DNA from: Achromobacter xylosoxidans A8
Lineage (GTDB): Bacteria; Pseudomonadota; Gammaproteobacteria; Burkholderiales; Burkholderiaceae_B
NCBI RefSeq assembly: GCF_000165835.1
Contig: NC_014640.1
Span: forward strand, 2,976,001-3,040,000
Reading direction: 5' to 3'
DNA length: 64,000 bases
Shown piece by piece: positions 47,377 to 55,863 of this stretch. The position numbers were made by a program, and so were the translations under genes. Numbering within the stretch: the stretch's first letter is position 1; each line of letters begins with the position of its first letter. The notes under the pieces are model-generated. The model ran no database searches. It saw nothing but the letters and a program-made list of their open reading frames with translations, and had not been told where the DNA came from.

Positions 47377-48564
47377 ATGATCGCTCCCGTGAACTTGCTT
47401 TTGATAGCGGCATTGGCGGGAGTGCTTGCGCTGTGCGTGCTGGGGTCCCTGGCCCGCAGCGGCATGGCGGGCATCAAGGAGGCGATACGCGCCAACCTGC
47501 TGACGCTGGCAGCGTTCGGGCTCTATGCCTTCCAGGTCACCGAGGCGCCGTTGTGGGTGTCGGTGATCGCCAGCAATACCGCCGTGGTCCTGGCGCTATG
47601 CGCGTACTACACGGGATTGCGCCGGCTGGTGGGCCTTACCGTGCCCAGGCGCCTCATGGCGCTGGCTTCCAGCGCAACGTTGCTGGTGCTGGCGTTCTAC
47701 ACCTACATCGAACCCGAGGTCGGACCTCGCATGGTGGTCATGTCCGGGCTGATGTTCGGGTTCATGGCGGCCATCGCCATGACGGTCAAGCGCGGCATGC
47801 CGATGAACCGGTCCCGCTACAGCTACCATTTCGTGCGCGTGGTGGCGCTGGTGTCCGCGGCGGTGTGCGCGGCGCGCGCCGCCGTCTACCTGTTCGATAT
47901 CGCGACGGCGCAGGCCCTGCTGCAGCCCACGGCGTGGAACATCGCGTTCATGACGCTGGGCGTGCTGACGATGCCATGCCTGACCCTGGGCACCATCATG
48001 ATCATCCACGACCGGATGCTGGCGGACCGCGAACAGGAGGCCAGCACGGATTTCCTGACGGGCCTGATGTCGCGCAAGGCGTGGTGGCTGCAGGCCGAGC
48101 GCTATTGCGCCCAGGCCTTGCGCACGCGGCGGCCGCTGACGCTGCTGTTGCTGGACATCGACTATTTCAAACGCATCAATGATACTCACGGCCATGCGGC
48201 CGGCGACGCGGTGCTGCGGCATTTCGGCCTGCTGGCCACCGCCACGCTGCGCACCGGCGACCACGTCGGGCGGGTCGGCGGCGAGGAATTCGCGGTGCTG
48301 TTTCCCGACATGCGCAGCGATGCGGTGATGGACGTGGCGGAGCGCCTGCTGGATTCGGTGCGGCGCACGCCCTGTGCGCACGGTGGCAGCACTATTTCCT
48401 ATACCTTCAGCGCCGGCGTGGCGGACTGGATGCCCGGGGAGAGCCTGCAGGCATTTTTCGAACGTGCCGACCGCAAGCTGTATGCGGCCAAGGCTGCAGG
48501 GCGCAACCGCATCACGGGCCCGGGGCAGGAGGCTGAGCGCCAGCCGTTGCCCGAGGCCGCCTGA
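47377..48564 (+). CDS. Membrane diguanylate cyclase (GGDEF domain)
   Basis: This 395-residue protein has a membrane-embedded sensor of about six or seven segments (residues 5-212) and a C-terminal GGDEF domain (about 225-385). The active site is intact, with D260/D262 in LLLLDIDYFKRIND and GGEEF at 301-305. An RxxD product-inhibition site (RTGD, 292-295) precedes it. It should make c-di-GMP from two GTP in response to an unknown membrane or ligand signal. It is 25 bases after the SPFH gene. The window also encodes the c-di-GMP receptor YcgR, though no link can be drawn from sequence. Confidence 0.92.
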   Translation: MIAPVNLLLIAALAGVLALCVLGSLARSGMAGIKEAIRANLLTLAAFGLYAFQVTEAPLWVSVIASNTAVVLALCAYYTGLRRLVGLTVPRRLMALASSATLLVLAFYTYIEPEVGPRMVVMSGLMFGFMAAIAMTVKRGMPMNRSRYSYHFVRVVALVSAAVCAARAAVYLFDIATAQALLQPTAWNIAFMTLGVLTMPCLTLGTIMIIHDRMLADREQEASTDFLTGLMSRKAWWLQAERYCAQALRTRRPLTLLLLDIDYFKRINDTHGHAAGDAVLRHFGLLATATLRTGDHVGRVGGEEFAVLFPDMRSDAVMDVAERLLDSVRRTPCAHGGSTISYTFSAGVADWMPGESLQAFFERADRKLYAAKAAGRNRITGPGQEAERQPLPEAA

Positions 48565-48565
48565 A

Positions 48566-49039
48566 TCAATCGTCCTTGCTCTTGCGCGGGGCGCGGGTGT
48601 CGTGCTTCATGATGCGTTCCTTTTCGCGCTGCCAGTCTTTTTCGCGCGCGGTGTCGCGCTTGTCGAACATCTTCTTGCCGCGGCCCAGCGCGAAGTCCAG
48701 CTTGATGCGCCCGTTCTTGTAATGCAGGTTGAGCGGCACCAGCGTGTAGCCGCGCTGCTCGACCTTGCCGATGAGCTTGCTGATTTCCTCGGCCTTGAGC
48801 AGCAGCTTGCGCGTGCGCATGGCATCGGGGTGGATATGGGTGGAGGCCGTGGGCAGGGGGCTGACGTGCATGCCCAGCAGGTACAGCTCGCCGTCGCGCA
48901 CGATGACGTAGCTTTCCTTGAGCTGCACGCGGCCATCGCGGATCGCCTTGACTTCCCAGCCTTGCAGCACCAGGCCGGCCTCGTAGCGGTCTTCGATGAA
49001 ATAGTCGTGCGTGGCCTTGCGATTGTCGATAATGCTCAT
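48566..49039 (-). CDS. smpB: SsrA-binding protein SmpB
   Basis: SmpB binds tmRNA and places it in stalled ribosomes for trans-translation. The 157-residue protein starts [23 protein letters not shown] and has [22 protein letters not shown] and [21 protein letters not shown], followed by the basic C-terminal tail that enters the mRNA channel. It ends one base from the stop of the convergent cyclase gene and diverges from ratA, as in E. coli. Confidence 0.97.
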   Translation of the reverse strand: MSIIDNRKATHDYFIEDRYEAGLVLQGWEVKAIRDGRVQLKESYVIVRDGELYLLGMHVSPLPTASTHIHPDAMRTRKLLLKAEEISKLIGKVEQRGYTLVPLNLHYKNGRIKLDFALGRGKKMFDKRDTAREKDWQREKERIMKHDTRAPRKSKDD

Positions 49040-49143
49040 AAAGCCCTTGTGCCTGGGTGCCGCAGCCTGCCGCGAGGCGTGTTCTGGCCCCAGGTCGTGT
49101 TGTGCCGGTAAAATCGTGCCATTCTAGCCATTTGCGATAGTCG

Positions 49144-49578
49144 ATGCACAAAGTACAACGATCCGTCCTGGTGCCTTACAGCGCCGCCCAGATGTTCGAT
49201 CTGGTCGCCGACGTGGAGAAGTACCCCGAGTTCATGCCCTGGTGCGGCGGCGCCGAGGTGCAGACCCGCGACGAGCACGGCATGCAGGCCTCCATCCTGA
49301 TCAGCTTCGCGGGCATGAAGCAGCGCTTCACCACGCGCAACACCCATGTCTATCCCGACCGGATCGACCTGGAGCTGGTCGATGGCCCGTTCTCCAGCCT
49401 GGTGGGACACTGGGAGTTCCAGCCCCTGGCCGAAGACGCCTGCAAGGTCCTGTTCACCATGGAGTACGCGTTTTCCAACCGGGCGTTGGAAATGGTGGTG
49501 GGGCCGGTCTTCAACCGCATCGCCACCAGCTTCATCGATTCCTTCACCAAGCGCGCGCAGGCCAAGTATGGCGAATGA
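49144..49578 (+). CDS. ratA: START/RatA-type ubiquinone-binding protein
   Basis: This 144-residue single-domain protein belongs to the Coq10/RatA group of the START superfamily (VQRSVLVPYSAAQMFDLVADVEKYPEFMPWC at the start and GPVFNRIATSFIDSFTKRA at the end). Eukaryotic relatives bind coenzyme Q. In E. coli the same protein was reported to block 70S ribosome formation when overproduced, hence RatA. Position beside smpB and rnfH is the conserved setting. I treat the toxin role as unproven here. Confidence 0.93.
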   Translation: MHKVQRSVLVPYSAAQMFDLVADVEKYPEFMPWCGGAEVQTRDEHGMQASILISFAGMKQRFTTRNTHVYPDRIDLELVDGPFSSLVGHWEFQPLAEDACKVLFTMEYAFSNRALEMVVGPVFNRIATSFIDSFTKRAQAKYGE

Positions 49579-49912
49579 GCCGTCCGTGGCGCAGATCGGC
49601 GTCAGCGTCTGTTATGCCTTGCCGGGCCACGTCTGGCTGCGTGAATTGCGCCTACCCGATGGCGCCACCGTGGCCGATGCGCTGGCGGCCAGCGGCTTCG
49701 CCCAGGCCTTTCCGGTGGTGCAGCCCTGGACCCGGGGCGTGGGCATTTTCGGCCACGCCACCGAGCCGCAGGCCAGGCTGGCCGACGGCGACCGCGTGGA
49801 AATCTACCGCGGCCTGAGTTTCGATCCCAAGGAATCGCGCCGCCGCCGCGCCGAACACCGCCGCGCCAAGACGGCGAAGAACGGCAGGGTCCGCCCGGCC
49901 GGGCTGCTGTAG
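49568..49912 (+). CDS. rnfH: RnfH family ubiquitin-like protein (RatB)
   Basis: This 114-residue protein of the RnfH (UPF0125) family has a beta-grasp fold pattern: IGVSVCYALPGHVWLRELRL, then VGIFGHATEPQARLADGDRVEIYRGLSFDPKE, with a basic C-terminal tail (RRRRAEHRRAK). It overlaps the end of ratA by 11 bases, so the two are coupled. The family's molecular role is unknown. A perfect eight-base stem with a two-base loop lies just after the stop (49926-49943). Confidence 0.9.
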   Translation: MANEPSVAQIGVSVCYALPGHVWLRELRLPDGATVADALAASGFAQAFPVVQPWTRGVGIFGHATEPQARLADGDRVEIYRGLSFDPKESRRRRAEHRRAKTAKNGRVRPAGLL

Positions 49913-49925
49913 GGCAGCGCTCCGA

Positions 49926-49943
49926 GGGGCGGCGTGCCGCCCC
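49926..49943 (+). terminator. GC hairpin after rnfH
   Basis: GGGGCGGC (49926-49933) pairs perfectly with GCCGCCCC (49936-49943) across a GT loop. No T-run follows, so any termination would need Rho or be partial. Confidence 0.4.
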
Positions 49944-50008
49944 GCACAATGTCGCAAATAGGACAAATTCTGCTGCCGCTTCCGGCGTAACATAAACATC
50001 GTCACGCA

Positions 50009-50029
50009 TTTACGTTTACGTCAACGTCA
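50009..50029. promoter_or_regulatory. ACGT-array candidate operator before the valine operon
   Basis: The 21 bases contain three ACGT units at 50012, 50018 and 50024, a six-base period, within an imperfect palindrome centred on the middle unit. The layout resembles the motif described for LiuR, a MerR-type regulator of branched-chain amino acid degradation. The site lies 79 bases before the first gene of a valine catabolic operon. No LiuR gene is in the window. Confidence 0.5.
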
Positions 50030-50107
50030 TGTCAAAATCGACGGGCTGGCGTTCACGAGACGGCAGCAACGCCAACAGACAATACTCAGTACAACAGGAG
50101 ACAGGCT

Positions 50108-51262
50108 GTGGACTTGGAACTGACCGACGAGCAACGCGCTTTTGCGCAGGCGGCGCGCGACTACGCCGAGGGCGAACTGGCGCCCAACGCGGCGCGCTGG
50201 GACGCCGAGGGCATCTTCCCGCGTGAAGCCTTCGCGCGGGCGGGCGAGATGGGCTTTTGCGCCATCTACGCCAGCGAGGACATCGGCGGCCTGGGGCTGC
50301 CGCGCCTGGACGCCACCCTGGTGTTCGAGGAAATGGCGGCGGTGGACCCGTCGACCACGGCCTTCCTCACGATCCACAACATGGCTACCTGGATGGTCGG
50401 CAACTGGGGCCAGCCCGCGCTGCGCGAGGCTTGGGGACCCTTGCTGGCCAGCGGCCAGAAGCTGGCCTCCTACTGCCTGACCGAGCCGGGCGCGGGTTCG
50501 GACGCCGCGTCCCTGTCGACCCGGGCGCAGCGCCAGGGCGATGACTACATCCTCAACGGCGCCAAGGCCTTCATTTCTGGCGGCGGCGACACCGACCTGC
50601 TGGTGGTCATGGCGCGCACCGGCGGCGAGGGCGCGGGCGGCATCAGCGCGTTCGCCGTTCCGGCCGACAGCGAGGGCATAGGCTACGGGCGCAAGGAAGA
50701 GAAGATGGGCTGGAACAGCCAGTCCACCCGTCCCATCACCTTTGAAAACGTGCGCGTGCCGGCGGCCAACATGCTGGGCCAGGAAGGCGAGGGCTTCAAG
50801 ATCGCCATGAAGGGCCTGGACGGTGGCCGCATCAATATCGCCACCTGCTCGGTGGGCGCGGCGCAGGGCGCGCTGGACGCCGCCCGGCGCTACATGGACG
50901 AGCGGCGCCAGTTCAACCGCCGCCTGGCCGAGTTCCAGGCCCTGCAGTTCAAGCTGGCCGACATGGCGACGCACCTGGTGGCGGCGCGCCAGATGGTGCG
51001 CCTGGCGGCCTGCAAGCTGGACGCCGGGGCGCCCGACGCGGCGACCTACTGCGCCATGGCCAAGCGCTTCGCCACCGACATGGGTTTCCAGATCTGCCTG
51101 GATGCGCAACAAATCCACGGTGGCTACGGATACCTGCGGGACTATCCCTTGGAGCGTCTGGTGCGCGATACTCGCGTTCATCAGATTCTGGAAGGGACCA
51201 ACGAGATCATGCGCGTGATCATCGCCCGCCAATTGTTGGAAAAAGGAGCCGACATAAGATGA
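50108..51262 (+). CDS. Acyl-CoA dehydrogenase, probable isobutyryl-CoA dehydrogenase
   Basis: This 384-residue flavoenzyme has the complete acyl-CoA dehydrogenase pattern: SYCLTEPGAGSDAASLSTRA, ISGGGDTDLLVVMART, RRQFNRRLAEFQALQFKLAD and the catalytic Glu E362 in HQILEGTNEIMR. Short branched-chain enzymes oxidise isobutyryl-CoA to methacrylyl-CoA. The downstream 3-hydroxyisobutyryl-CoA hydrolase and 3-hydroxyisobutyrate dehydrogenase make valine degradation the natural setting. The start is GTG at 50108 behind CAGGAGACAGGCT. Its stop overlaps the next start (ATGA). Confidence 0.9.
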   Translation: MDLELTDEQRAFAQAARDYAEGELAPNAARWDAEGIFPREAFARAGEMGFCAIYASEDIGGLGLPRLDATLVFEEMAAVDPSTTAFLTIHNMATWMVGNWGQPALREAWGPLLASGQKLASYCLTEPGAGSDAASLSTRAQRQGDDYILNGAKAFISGGGDTDLLVVMARTGGEGAGGISAFAVPADSEGIGYGRKEEKMGWNSQSTRPITFENVRVPAANMLGQEGEGFKIAMKGLDGGRINIATCSVGAAQGALDAARRYMDERRQFNRRLAEFQALQFKLADMATHLVAARQMVRLAACKLDAGAPDAATYCAMAKRFATDMGFQICLDAQQIHGGYGYLRDYPLERLVRDTRVHQILEGTNEIMRVIIARQLLEKGADIR

Positions 51263-52434
51263 ATGCACCGGTGCTGTTCGAAGAAAAAACCGCTGCCAAT
51301 GGAGTACGGTTCGGGATCGCGACGCTGAATTCGCCGCAGACCCTGAACGGCCTGTCGCTGGAAATGGTGGACCTACTGGCCGAGCGGCTGGATGCCTGGG
51401 CACGCGATCCCGGCGTGGCCCTGGTGGTGCTGCAGGGCGCGGGCGAAAAGGCCTTCTGCGCGGGCGGCGACCTGCACGGCCTGTACCGCAGCATGACTGA
51501 AAACGCCGGCAAGCCGGGCTGGAACAACGCCTACGCGCGCCGCTTCTTCGAGCACGAGTACCGCCTGGACTACCGCATCCACACCTATCCCAAGCCGGTG
51601 CTGTGCTGGGGCCATGGCATCGTCATGGGCGGGGGCATCGGCCTGATGATGGGCGCCAGCCACCGCGTGGTCAGCGAAGCCTCCCGGCTGGCGATGCCGG
51701 AGGTCACCATCGGCCTGTTCCCGGACGTGGGCGGCAGCTGGCTGCTGAACCGCATGTCGGGCCGCCTCGGCCTGTTCCTGGCGCTGACCGGCGCGCAGTT
51801 GGGCACGTCGGACGCGATTTTCGCCGGTCTGGCGGACTTCCGCCTGGACCACGCGGATTGGCCCAAGCTGCTGGCCTCGCTCGAGGAGCAGCCCTGGGCT
51901 GGCCAGGGGGCGGACGCGGCGGAGGACGCCATTCCCCCGCGCGCGATCAACGACGGCCTGCTGCGCCGCGCCCTGACGGCGCTGGAACCCAAGACGCCGC
52001 TGGCGCCGGGCAGCCTGCGTCATCACTCGTTCCTGATCAACAGTCTGTGCAACGGCAACCGCCTGGACGACATCTACGAAGAACTGGCCGCGCTGAAGGA
52101 CCACGAGGATCCGTGGCTGGCGCGCGCGGCGCAGACCATGCTGGCCGGCTCGCCCGGATCGGTGCGCCTGTCGTTCGCGCTGCAGCAGCGGCTGCGCCTG
52201 CGTTCGCTGGACGACGTGTTCCGTGCCGAATACATCGCGGCGCTGGCCTGCACCGGCCATGGCGACTTCGCCGAAGGCATCCGCGCCTTGCTGATCGACA
52301 AGGACAAGAAGCCGCGCTGGAATCCCGCCGTGATCGACATGGCGACCGACGCCTGGGTGCAGAAATTCTTTGACGAGCCCTGGCCCGAGGGCGAACCCCA
52401 TCCGCTGGCGGACCTGGGACAGGAAGGGCGCTAG
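51259..52434 (+). CDS. 3-hydroxyisobutyryl-CoA hydrolase (enoyl-CoA hydratase/isomerase family)
   Basis: This 391-residue protein is longer than ordinary enoyl-CoA hydratases and has the hydrolase pattern: GAGEKAFCAGGDLHGLYR (oxyanion hole), GIVMGGGIGLMMGASHRVVSE, and RLAMPEVTIGLFPDVGGSWLLNRM with the catalytic acidic residues. The C-terminal extension (about 270-391) matches HIBCH-type enzymes. In valine breakdown it frees 3-hydroxyisobutyrate from its CoA ester. An enoyl-CoA hydratase for the preceding step is not adjacent. Confidence 0.88.
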   Translation: MNAPVLFEEKTAANGVRFGIATLNSPQTLNGLSLEMVDLLAERLDAWARDPGVALVVLQGAGEKAFCAGGDLHGLYRSMTENAGKPGWNNAYARRFFEHEYRLDYRIHTYPKPVLCWGHGIVMGGGIGLMMGASHRVVSEASRLAMPEVTIGLFPDVGGSWLLNRMSGRLGLFLALTGAQLGTSDAIFAGLADFRLDHADWPKLLASLEEQPWAGQGADAAEDAIPPRAINDGLLRRALTALEPKTPLAPGSLRHHSFLINSLCNGNRLDDIYEELAALKDHEDPWLARAAQTMLAGSPGSVRLSFALQQRLRLRSLDDVFRAEYIAALACTGHGDFAEGIRALLIDKDKKPRWNPAVIDMATDAWVQKFFDEPWPEGEPHPLADLGQEGR

Positions 52435-52530
52435 GGCCCGCGGCGGCGGATCCGCCGCCGCCCGCCGGCACGGCAACGCAGTACACGATGGTTTCACACC
52501 TATAGCAATAGCAACAGGAGACAAGACATC

Positions 52531-53421
52531 ATGAGCAGCATCGCGTTTATCGGTTTGGGCAATATGGGCGCGCCCATGGCATTGAATCTGGTCAAGGCCG
52601 GCCATAGTGTGACGGTCTTCGACCTGATGCCGGCGGCCGTGAAGATCCTGACGGACGCCGGCGCCAAGGCCGCCGCGTCCGCTTCGGAAGCGGTCAAGGG
52701 CGCCGAGGTGGTGGTCTCGATGCTGCCGGCCAGCAAGCACGTCGAAGGGCTGTACCTGGGCGAGGACCTGCTGGGCAAGATCCCTTCGAGCGCGCTGGTC
52801 ATCGAGTGCAGCACCATCGCGCCGGACTCGGCGCGCAAGGTCGCGCAGGCAGCCGAGGTACGCGGCATCGCCATGATCGACGCCCCGGTTTCCGGCGGCA
52901 CCGGTGGCGCGGCCGCGGGCACGCTGACCTTCATCGTCGGCGGCCAGGCCGCGGCGCTGGAGCGCGCCCGTCCCGTCCTCGAAAAGATGGGCAAGAACAT
53001 TTTCCACGCCGGTCCGGCCGGCGCCGGCCAGGTGGCCAAGATCTGCAACAACATGCTGTTGGGCATCCTGATGGCAGGCACCTCCGAAGCGCTGGCGCTG
53101 GGCGTGGCCAACGGCCTGGATCCCAAGGTGCTGTCGGACATCATCGCCAAGAGCTCCGGCCGCAACTGGGCCACGGAACTCTACAACCCCTGGCCCGGCG
53201 TGATGGAGCATGCGCCGGCCTCCAAGGGCTATGCGGGCGGTTTTGGCGTGGACCTGATGCTGAAGGACCTGGGCCTGGCGGCCGAGGCCGCCTTGTCGGC
53301 GCGGGCCTCGATCCCGCTGGGCGAACTGGCGCGCAATCTGTATTCGCTGCACAGTTCCGGCGGTTCGGGCAAGCTGGACTTCTCCAGCATCGTCAACCTG
53401 GTCAAGCGCGAGCAGGACTGA
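52531..53421 (+). CDS. mmsB: 3-hydroxyisobutyrate dehydrogenase MmsB
   Basis: MmsB oxidises 3-hydroxyisobutyrate to methylmalonate semialdehyde with NAD. The 296-residue protein has the Rossmann start IAFIGLGNMGAPMALNLVKAG, the substrate loop DAPVSGGTGGAAAGTLTFI and the catalytic Lys in GAGQVAKICNNM. The SAFALGVANGLD-like helix and C-terminal GYAGGFGVDLMLKDL are typical. It follows the hydrolase by 96 bases with its own AGGAGACAAGAC ribosome site. The next enzyme, mmsA, is not in the window. Confidence 0.94.
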   Translation: MSSIAFIGLGNMGAPMALNLVKAGHSVTVFDLMPAAVKILTDAGAKAAASASEAVKGAEVVVSMLPASKHVEGLYLGEDLLGKIPSSALVIECSTIAPDSARKVAQAAEVRGIAMIDAPVSGGTGGAAAGTLTFIVGGQAAALERARPVLEKMGKNIFHAGPAGAGQVAKICNNMLLGILMAGTSEALALGVANGLDPKVLSDIIAKSSGRNWATELYNPWPGVMEHAPASKGYAGGFGVDLMLKDLGLAAEAALSARASIPLGELARNLYSLHSSGGSGKLDFSSIVNLVKREQD

Positions 53422-53422
53422 C

Positions 53423-53860
53423 ATGGCGCCATCGCAAGCGCAGCTGGACCCGGCCGCGCGGGTCCAGGAGAGCTTCGCCCGGCAGAGCATCATGACCTTG
53501 CTGGGCGCGGCGCTGGACGTGGTCGAGCCGGGCAGGGTGGACATCGTGCTGCCTTACCGCGCCGACCTGTGCCAGCAGAACGGCTTTCTGCATGCGGGCA
53601 TTTCCACGACCATCGCCGACAGCGCCGGCGGCTATGCCGCCTATACGCTGTTCGCGCCGGGCGAGGACGTGCTGACCTCGGAGTTCAAGATGAACTTCCT
53701 GGCGCCCGCCAAGGGTAGCCGCTACGTCGCCAGCGGCCGCGTGGTCAAGCCTGGCAAGCGCCTGTCGGTCTGCCAGGTCGAGGTGCATGCCTACGACGGC
53801 GAGCAGGCCACGCTTTGCGTGATAGGCTTGCTCACCGCGGTGCGCGTGACGCCGCGTTGA
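53423..53860 (+). CDS. PaaI family hotdog thioesterase
   Basis: This 145-residue single hotdog-fold protein shows the PaaI/YdiI pattern, with QQNGFLHAGISTTIADSAGGYAAYT (catalytic Asp region) and LTSEFKMNFLAPAKGSRYVASG. Such enzymes hydrolyse acyl-CoA esters and often protect CoA pools when a catabolic route backs up. It begins one base after the mmsB stop, so it belongs to the valine operon and may act on one of its CoA intermediates. Confidence 0.88.
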   Translation: MAPSQAQLDPAARVQESFARQSIMTLLGAALDVVEPGRVDIVLPYRADLCQQNGFLHAGISTTIADSAGGYAAYTLFAPGEDVLTSEFKMNFLAPAKGSRYVASGRVVKPGKRLSVCQVEVHAYDGEQATLCVIGLLTAVRVTPR

Positions 53861-53935
53861 ATTCCGCGCGCTGCGGGTCCTGCCTGGTCGGCGGATCCGC
53901 GGCGCGTTCATCGCGCGGTGCATGGGTTTCTGGCA

Positions 53936-54625
53936 ATGCCTCCAAAAGAACATCATCGGATTTTCCGCAGCAACTGGCTGCGCGCGGCCGTGCTGGGCGC
54001 AAACGACGGCATCGTGTCCACCGCCAGCCTGATTACCGGCGTGGCGGCGGCCCAGGCCACGCATGACGCCATCCTGACTTCGGGCGTGGCCGGGCTGGTG
54101 GCCGGGGCGCTGTCGATGGCGGCGGGCGAGTACGTGTCGGTGCGGTCGCAGGCCGATACCGAGGCCGCGGACCTGCGCCTGGAGCAGCGCTCACTCAAGC
54201 GCAATTCCAGCGAAGAACTGGCCGAACTCATCGACATCTACGTGGCGCGCGGCCTGACCCGCGAGCTGGCCGAACAGGTGGCGCGGCAATTGACCAGCCA
54301 CGATGCGCTGGATGCGCATGCCCGAGACGAGCTGGGCATATCAATGCATAACCGCGCCCGTCCGGTGCAGGCCGCCGTGGCGTCGGCGGCATCGTTCGCC
54401 GGCGGCGCGGCGCTGCCGCTGGCCGTGGCGGCGACGGCGCCCATGCCGCAATTGATCGTCTGGGTCATTGGCGCGTCGGTCGCCTGTCTGGCCGGCCTGG
54501 GCGCCCTGGCGGCGGGCGCGGGCGGCGCGCCCAAGGGACCGGCCGCGTTGCGGGTGACGATCCTGGGCGGTCTGGCGATGGCGGCGACGGCGGGCGTGGG
54601 CGCGCTGTTCGGCGTGGCGGTCTAG
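53936..54625 (+). CDS. VIT/CCC1 family iron or manganese transporter
   Basis: This 229-residue membrane protein belongs to the vacuolar iron transporter family. It has five membrane segments. The first carries GANDGIVSTASLITG (D24) and the second GALSMAAGEYVSVRSQ (M61 and E65), residues that line the metal path in the plant protein. A charged cytoplasmic region (about residues 70-135) follows the second segment, then three more segments. It lacks the N-terminal ferritin-like domain seen in some bacterial relatives. I start at the ATG at 53936. It is convergent with ygfZ. Confidence 0.88.
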   Translation: MPPKEHHRIFRSNWLRAAVLGANDGIVSTASLITGVAAAQATHDAILTSGVAGLVAGALSMAAGEYVSVRSQADTEAADLRLEQRSLKRNSSEELAELIDIYVARGLTRELAEQVARQLTSHDALDAHARDELGISMHNRARPVQAAVASAASFAGGAALPLAVAATAPMPQLIVWVIGASVACLAGLGALAAGAGGAPKGPAALRVTILGGLAMAATAGVGALFGVAV

Positions 54626-54709
54626 TACCAGCCAGCGCGAGCGCGCGCCGGCAGGGGCGCGCCGCGACGGCTTGGGAACCGCGCCAGCGCGGCCTCGCGG
54701 ACCGTGGGC

Positions 54710-55711
54710 TTACGGCGTGATGGAATAGGGCAGCGGAACCGCCCCAATGCGCGGACCGTCCGCGGCGCCCAGGCGCAGGTCGCCTTCGGGCAGCGCCGCC
54801 AGCGTGGTTTCGAACAGCACCGATACAAGGCCGTGTTCGCCGGCCGCGTCCACGACGCGTCCGATGGGCTCGCCGGGCTGCGTGGCGTCATAGACGTCCA
54901 CGCCGGCCAGCGCCTGATCCTGGACGGCAGTATCCGCGATGGTGCCGTAAGCCATGCGCCGCTTGACCGTGCCGCGATAGTGGCTGCGCGCCACCACTTC
55001 CTGGCCCGGATAACAGCCCTTGGTGAAGCTGACGCCCTGGATCAGGTCCAGGTTGACCGTTTGCGGGATGAATATGTCCTGCGTGGCCGCTGTGATCCAC
55101 GGGATGCCCGCGGCCAGGTCGGCGGTATGCCATTGCGCGGCTGGCGCCAGGCCGAGCGCGCCGGCCAGTGCGGCCGACTGGGCCAATTGTTCGTCGGAGG
55201 CGATCCACCACCAGCGCAGGCGCGCATCGGCGGACGGCGCGGCGATCCAGGTGCCGGACGGCAGATCGACGCGTTGCCAGGGCGCACGCGGCAGCGCGCC
55301 GGCCGCGGCTTCCAGCGCGGCGGCTTCGGCGGCCGAGGCCGTCACGCCCGCCACATGCAGCGGCGTGGCGGCGAGCTTGGCCTTGGCGCGCAGCACGAAC
55401 ATCGACAGACGCTTGAGCAGCGCCTGGGACAAGTCCTGGCGCACCAGGCCGTAGAGTTGGGGCGCATCGTCCGCGCCGCCGGGGGCGCCGCGCCACATCA
55501 CCAGGGTGGCCAGCAGGCGGCCCTTGGCGGTGCAGTAGCCGGCCAGGCGGGCGGCGTCCTGGGGCAGCCCGGTGACGTCCTGCGTGAGCTGGCCGTGCAG
55601 GAAAGTGAGCGCGTCCGCGCCGGTAGCCGCGAAGATCAGGAAATCGTCCAGCGGCGCGACTTGCGCGCAACCTTCCGCGCGGGCGGGAATCGAAGAATGG
55701 AAAGCGTGCAT
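54710..55711 (-). CDS. ygfZ: Folate-binding Fe-S repair protein YgfZ
   Basis: YgfZ (GcvT-like, IBA57 relative) uses folate to help assemble or repair certain Fe-S clusters. The 333-residue protein contains the family signature FTKGCYPGQEVVAR with the conserved Cys C233, and the GcvT-like start FAATGADALTFLHGQLTQDV. It is divergent from mltG across about 150 bases and convergent with the VIT gene. Names outside E. coli vary, but the signature is unambiguous. Confidence 0.94.
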   Translation of the reverse strand: MHAFHSSIPARAEGCAQVAPLDDFLIFAATGADALTFLHGQLTQDVTGLPQDAARLAGYCTAKGRLLATLVMWRGAPGGADDAPQLYGLVRQDLSQALLKRLSMFVLRAKAKLAATPLHVAGVTASAAEAAALEAAAGALPRAPWQRVDLPSGTWIAAPSADARLRWWWIASDEQLAQSAALAGALGLAPAAQWHTADLAAGIPWITAATQDIFIPQTVNLDLIQGVSFTKGCYPGQEVVARSHYRGTVKRRMAYGTIADTAVQDQALAGVDVYDATQPGEPIGRVVDAAGEHGLVSVLFETTLAALPEGDLRLGAADGPRIGAVPLPYSITP

Positions 55712-55863
55712 GGAGGCGGTGTTATCGCGTCATCAAAGTGCTGATGATAGCCGTGTTCCCCTCCGGGCTGGGCCATGTCCCCGCCGCGCGCAGGGGCGCG
55801 CACGACGTTCTGCCCCTCTTTAGCCGCGACAGGTCCGCGCGATCAATTAAACTTCCGACACTT

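Noticed and set aside
51373..53544. A 723-codon minus-strand frame across the valine operon
   Set aside because: It covers three well-supported genes and has no recognisable domain.
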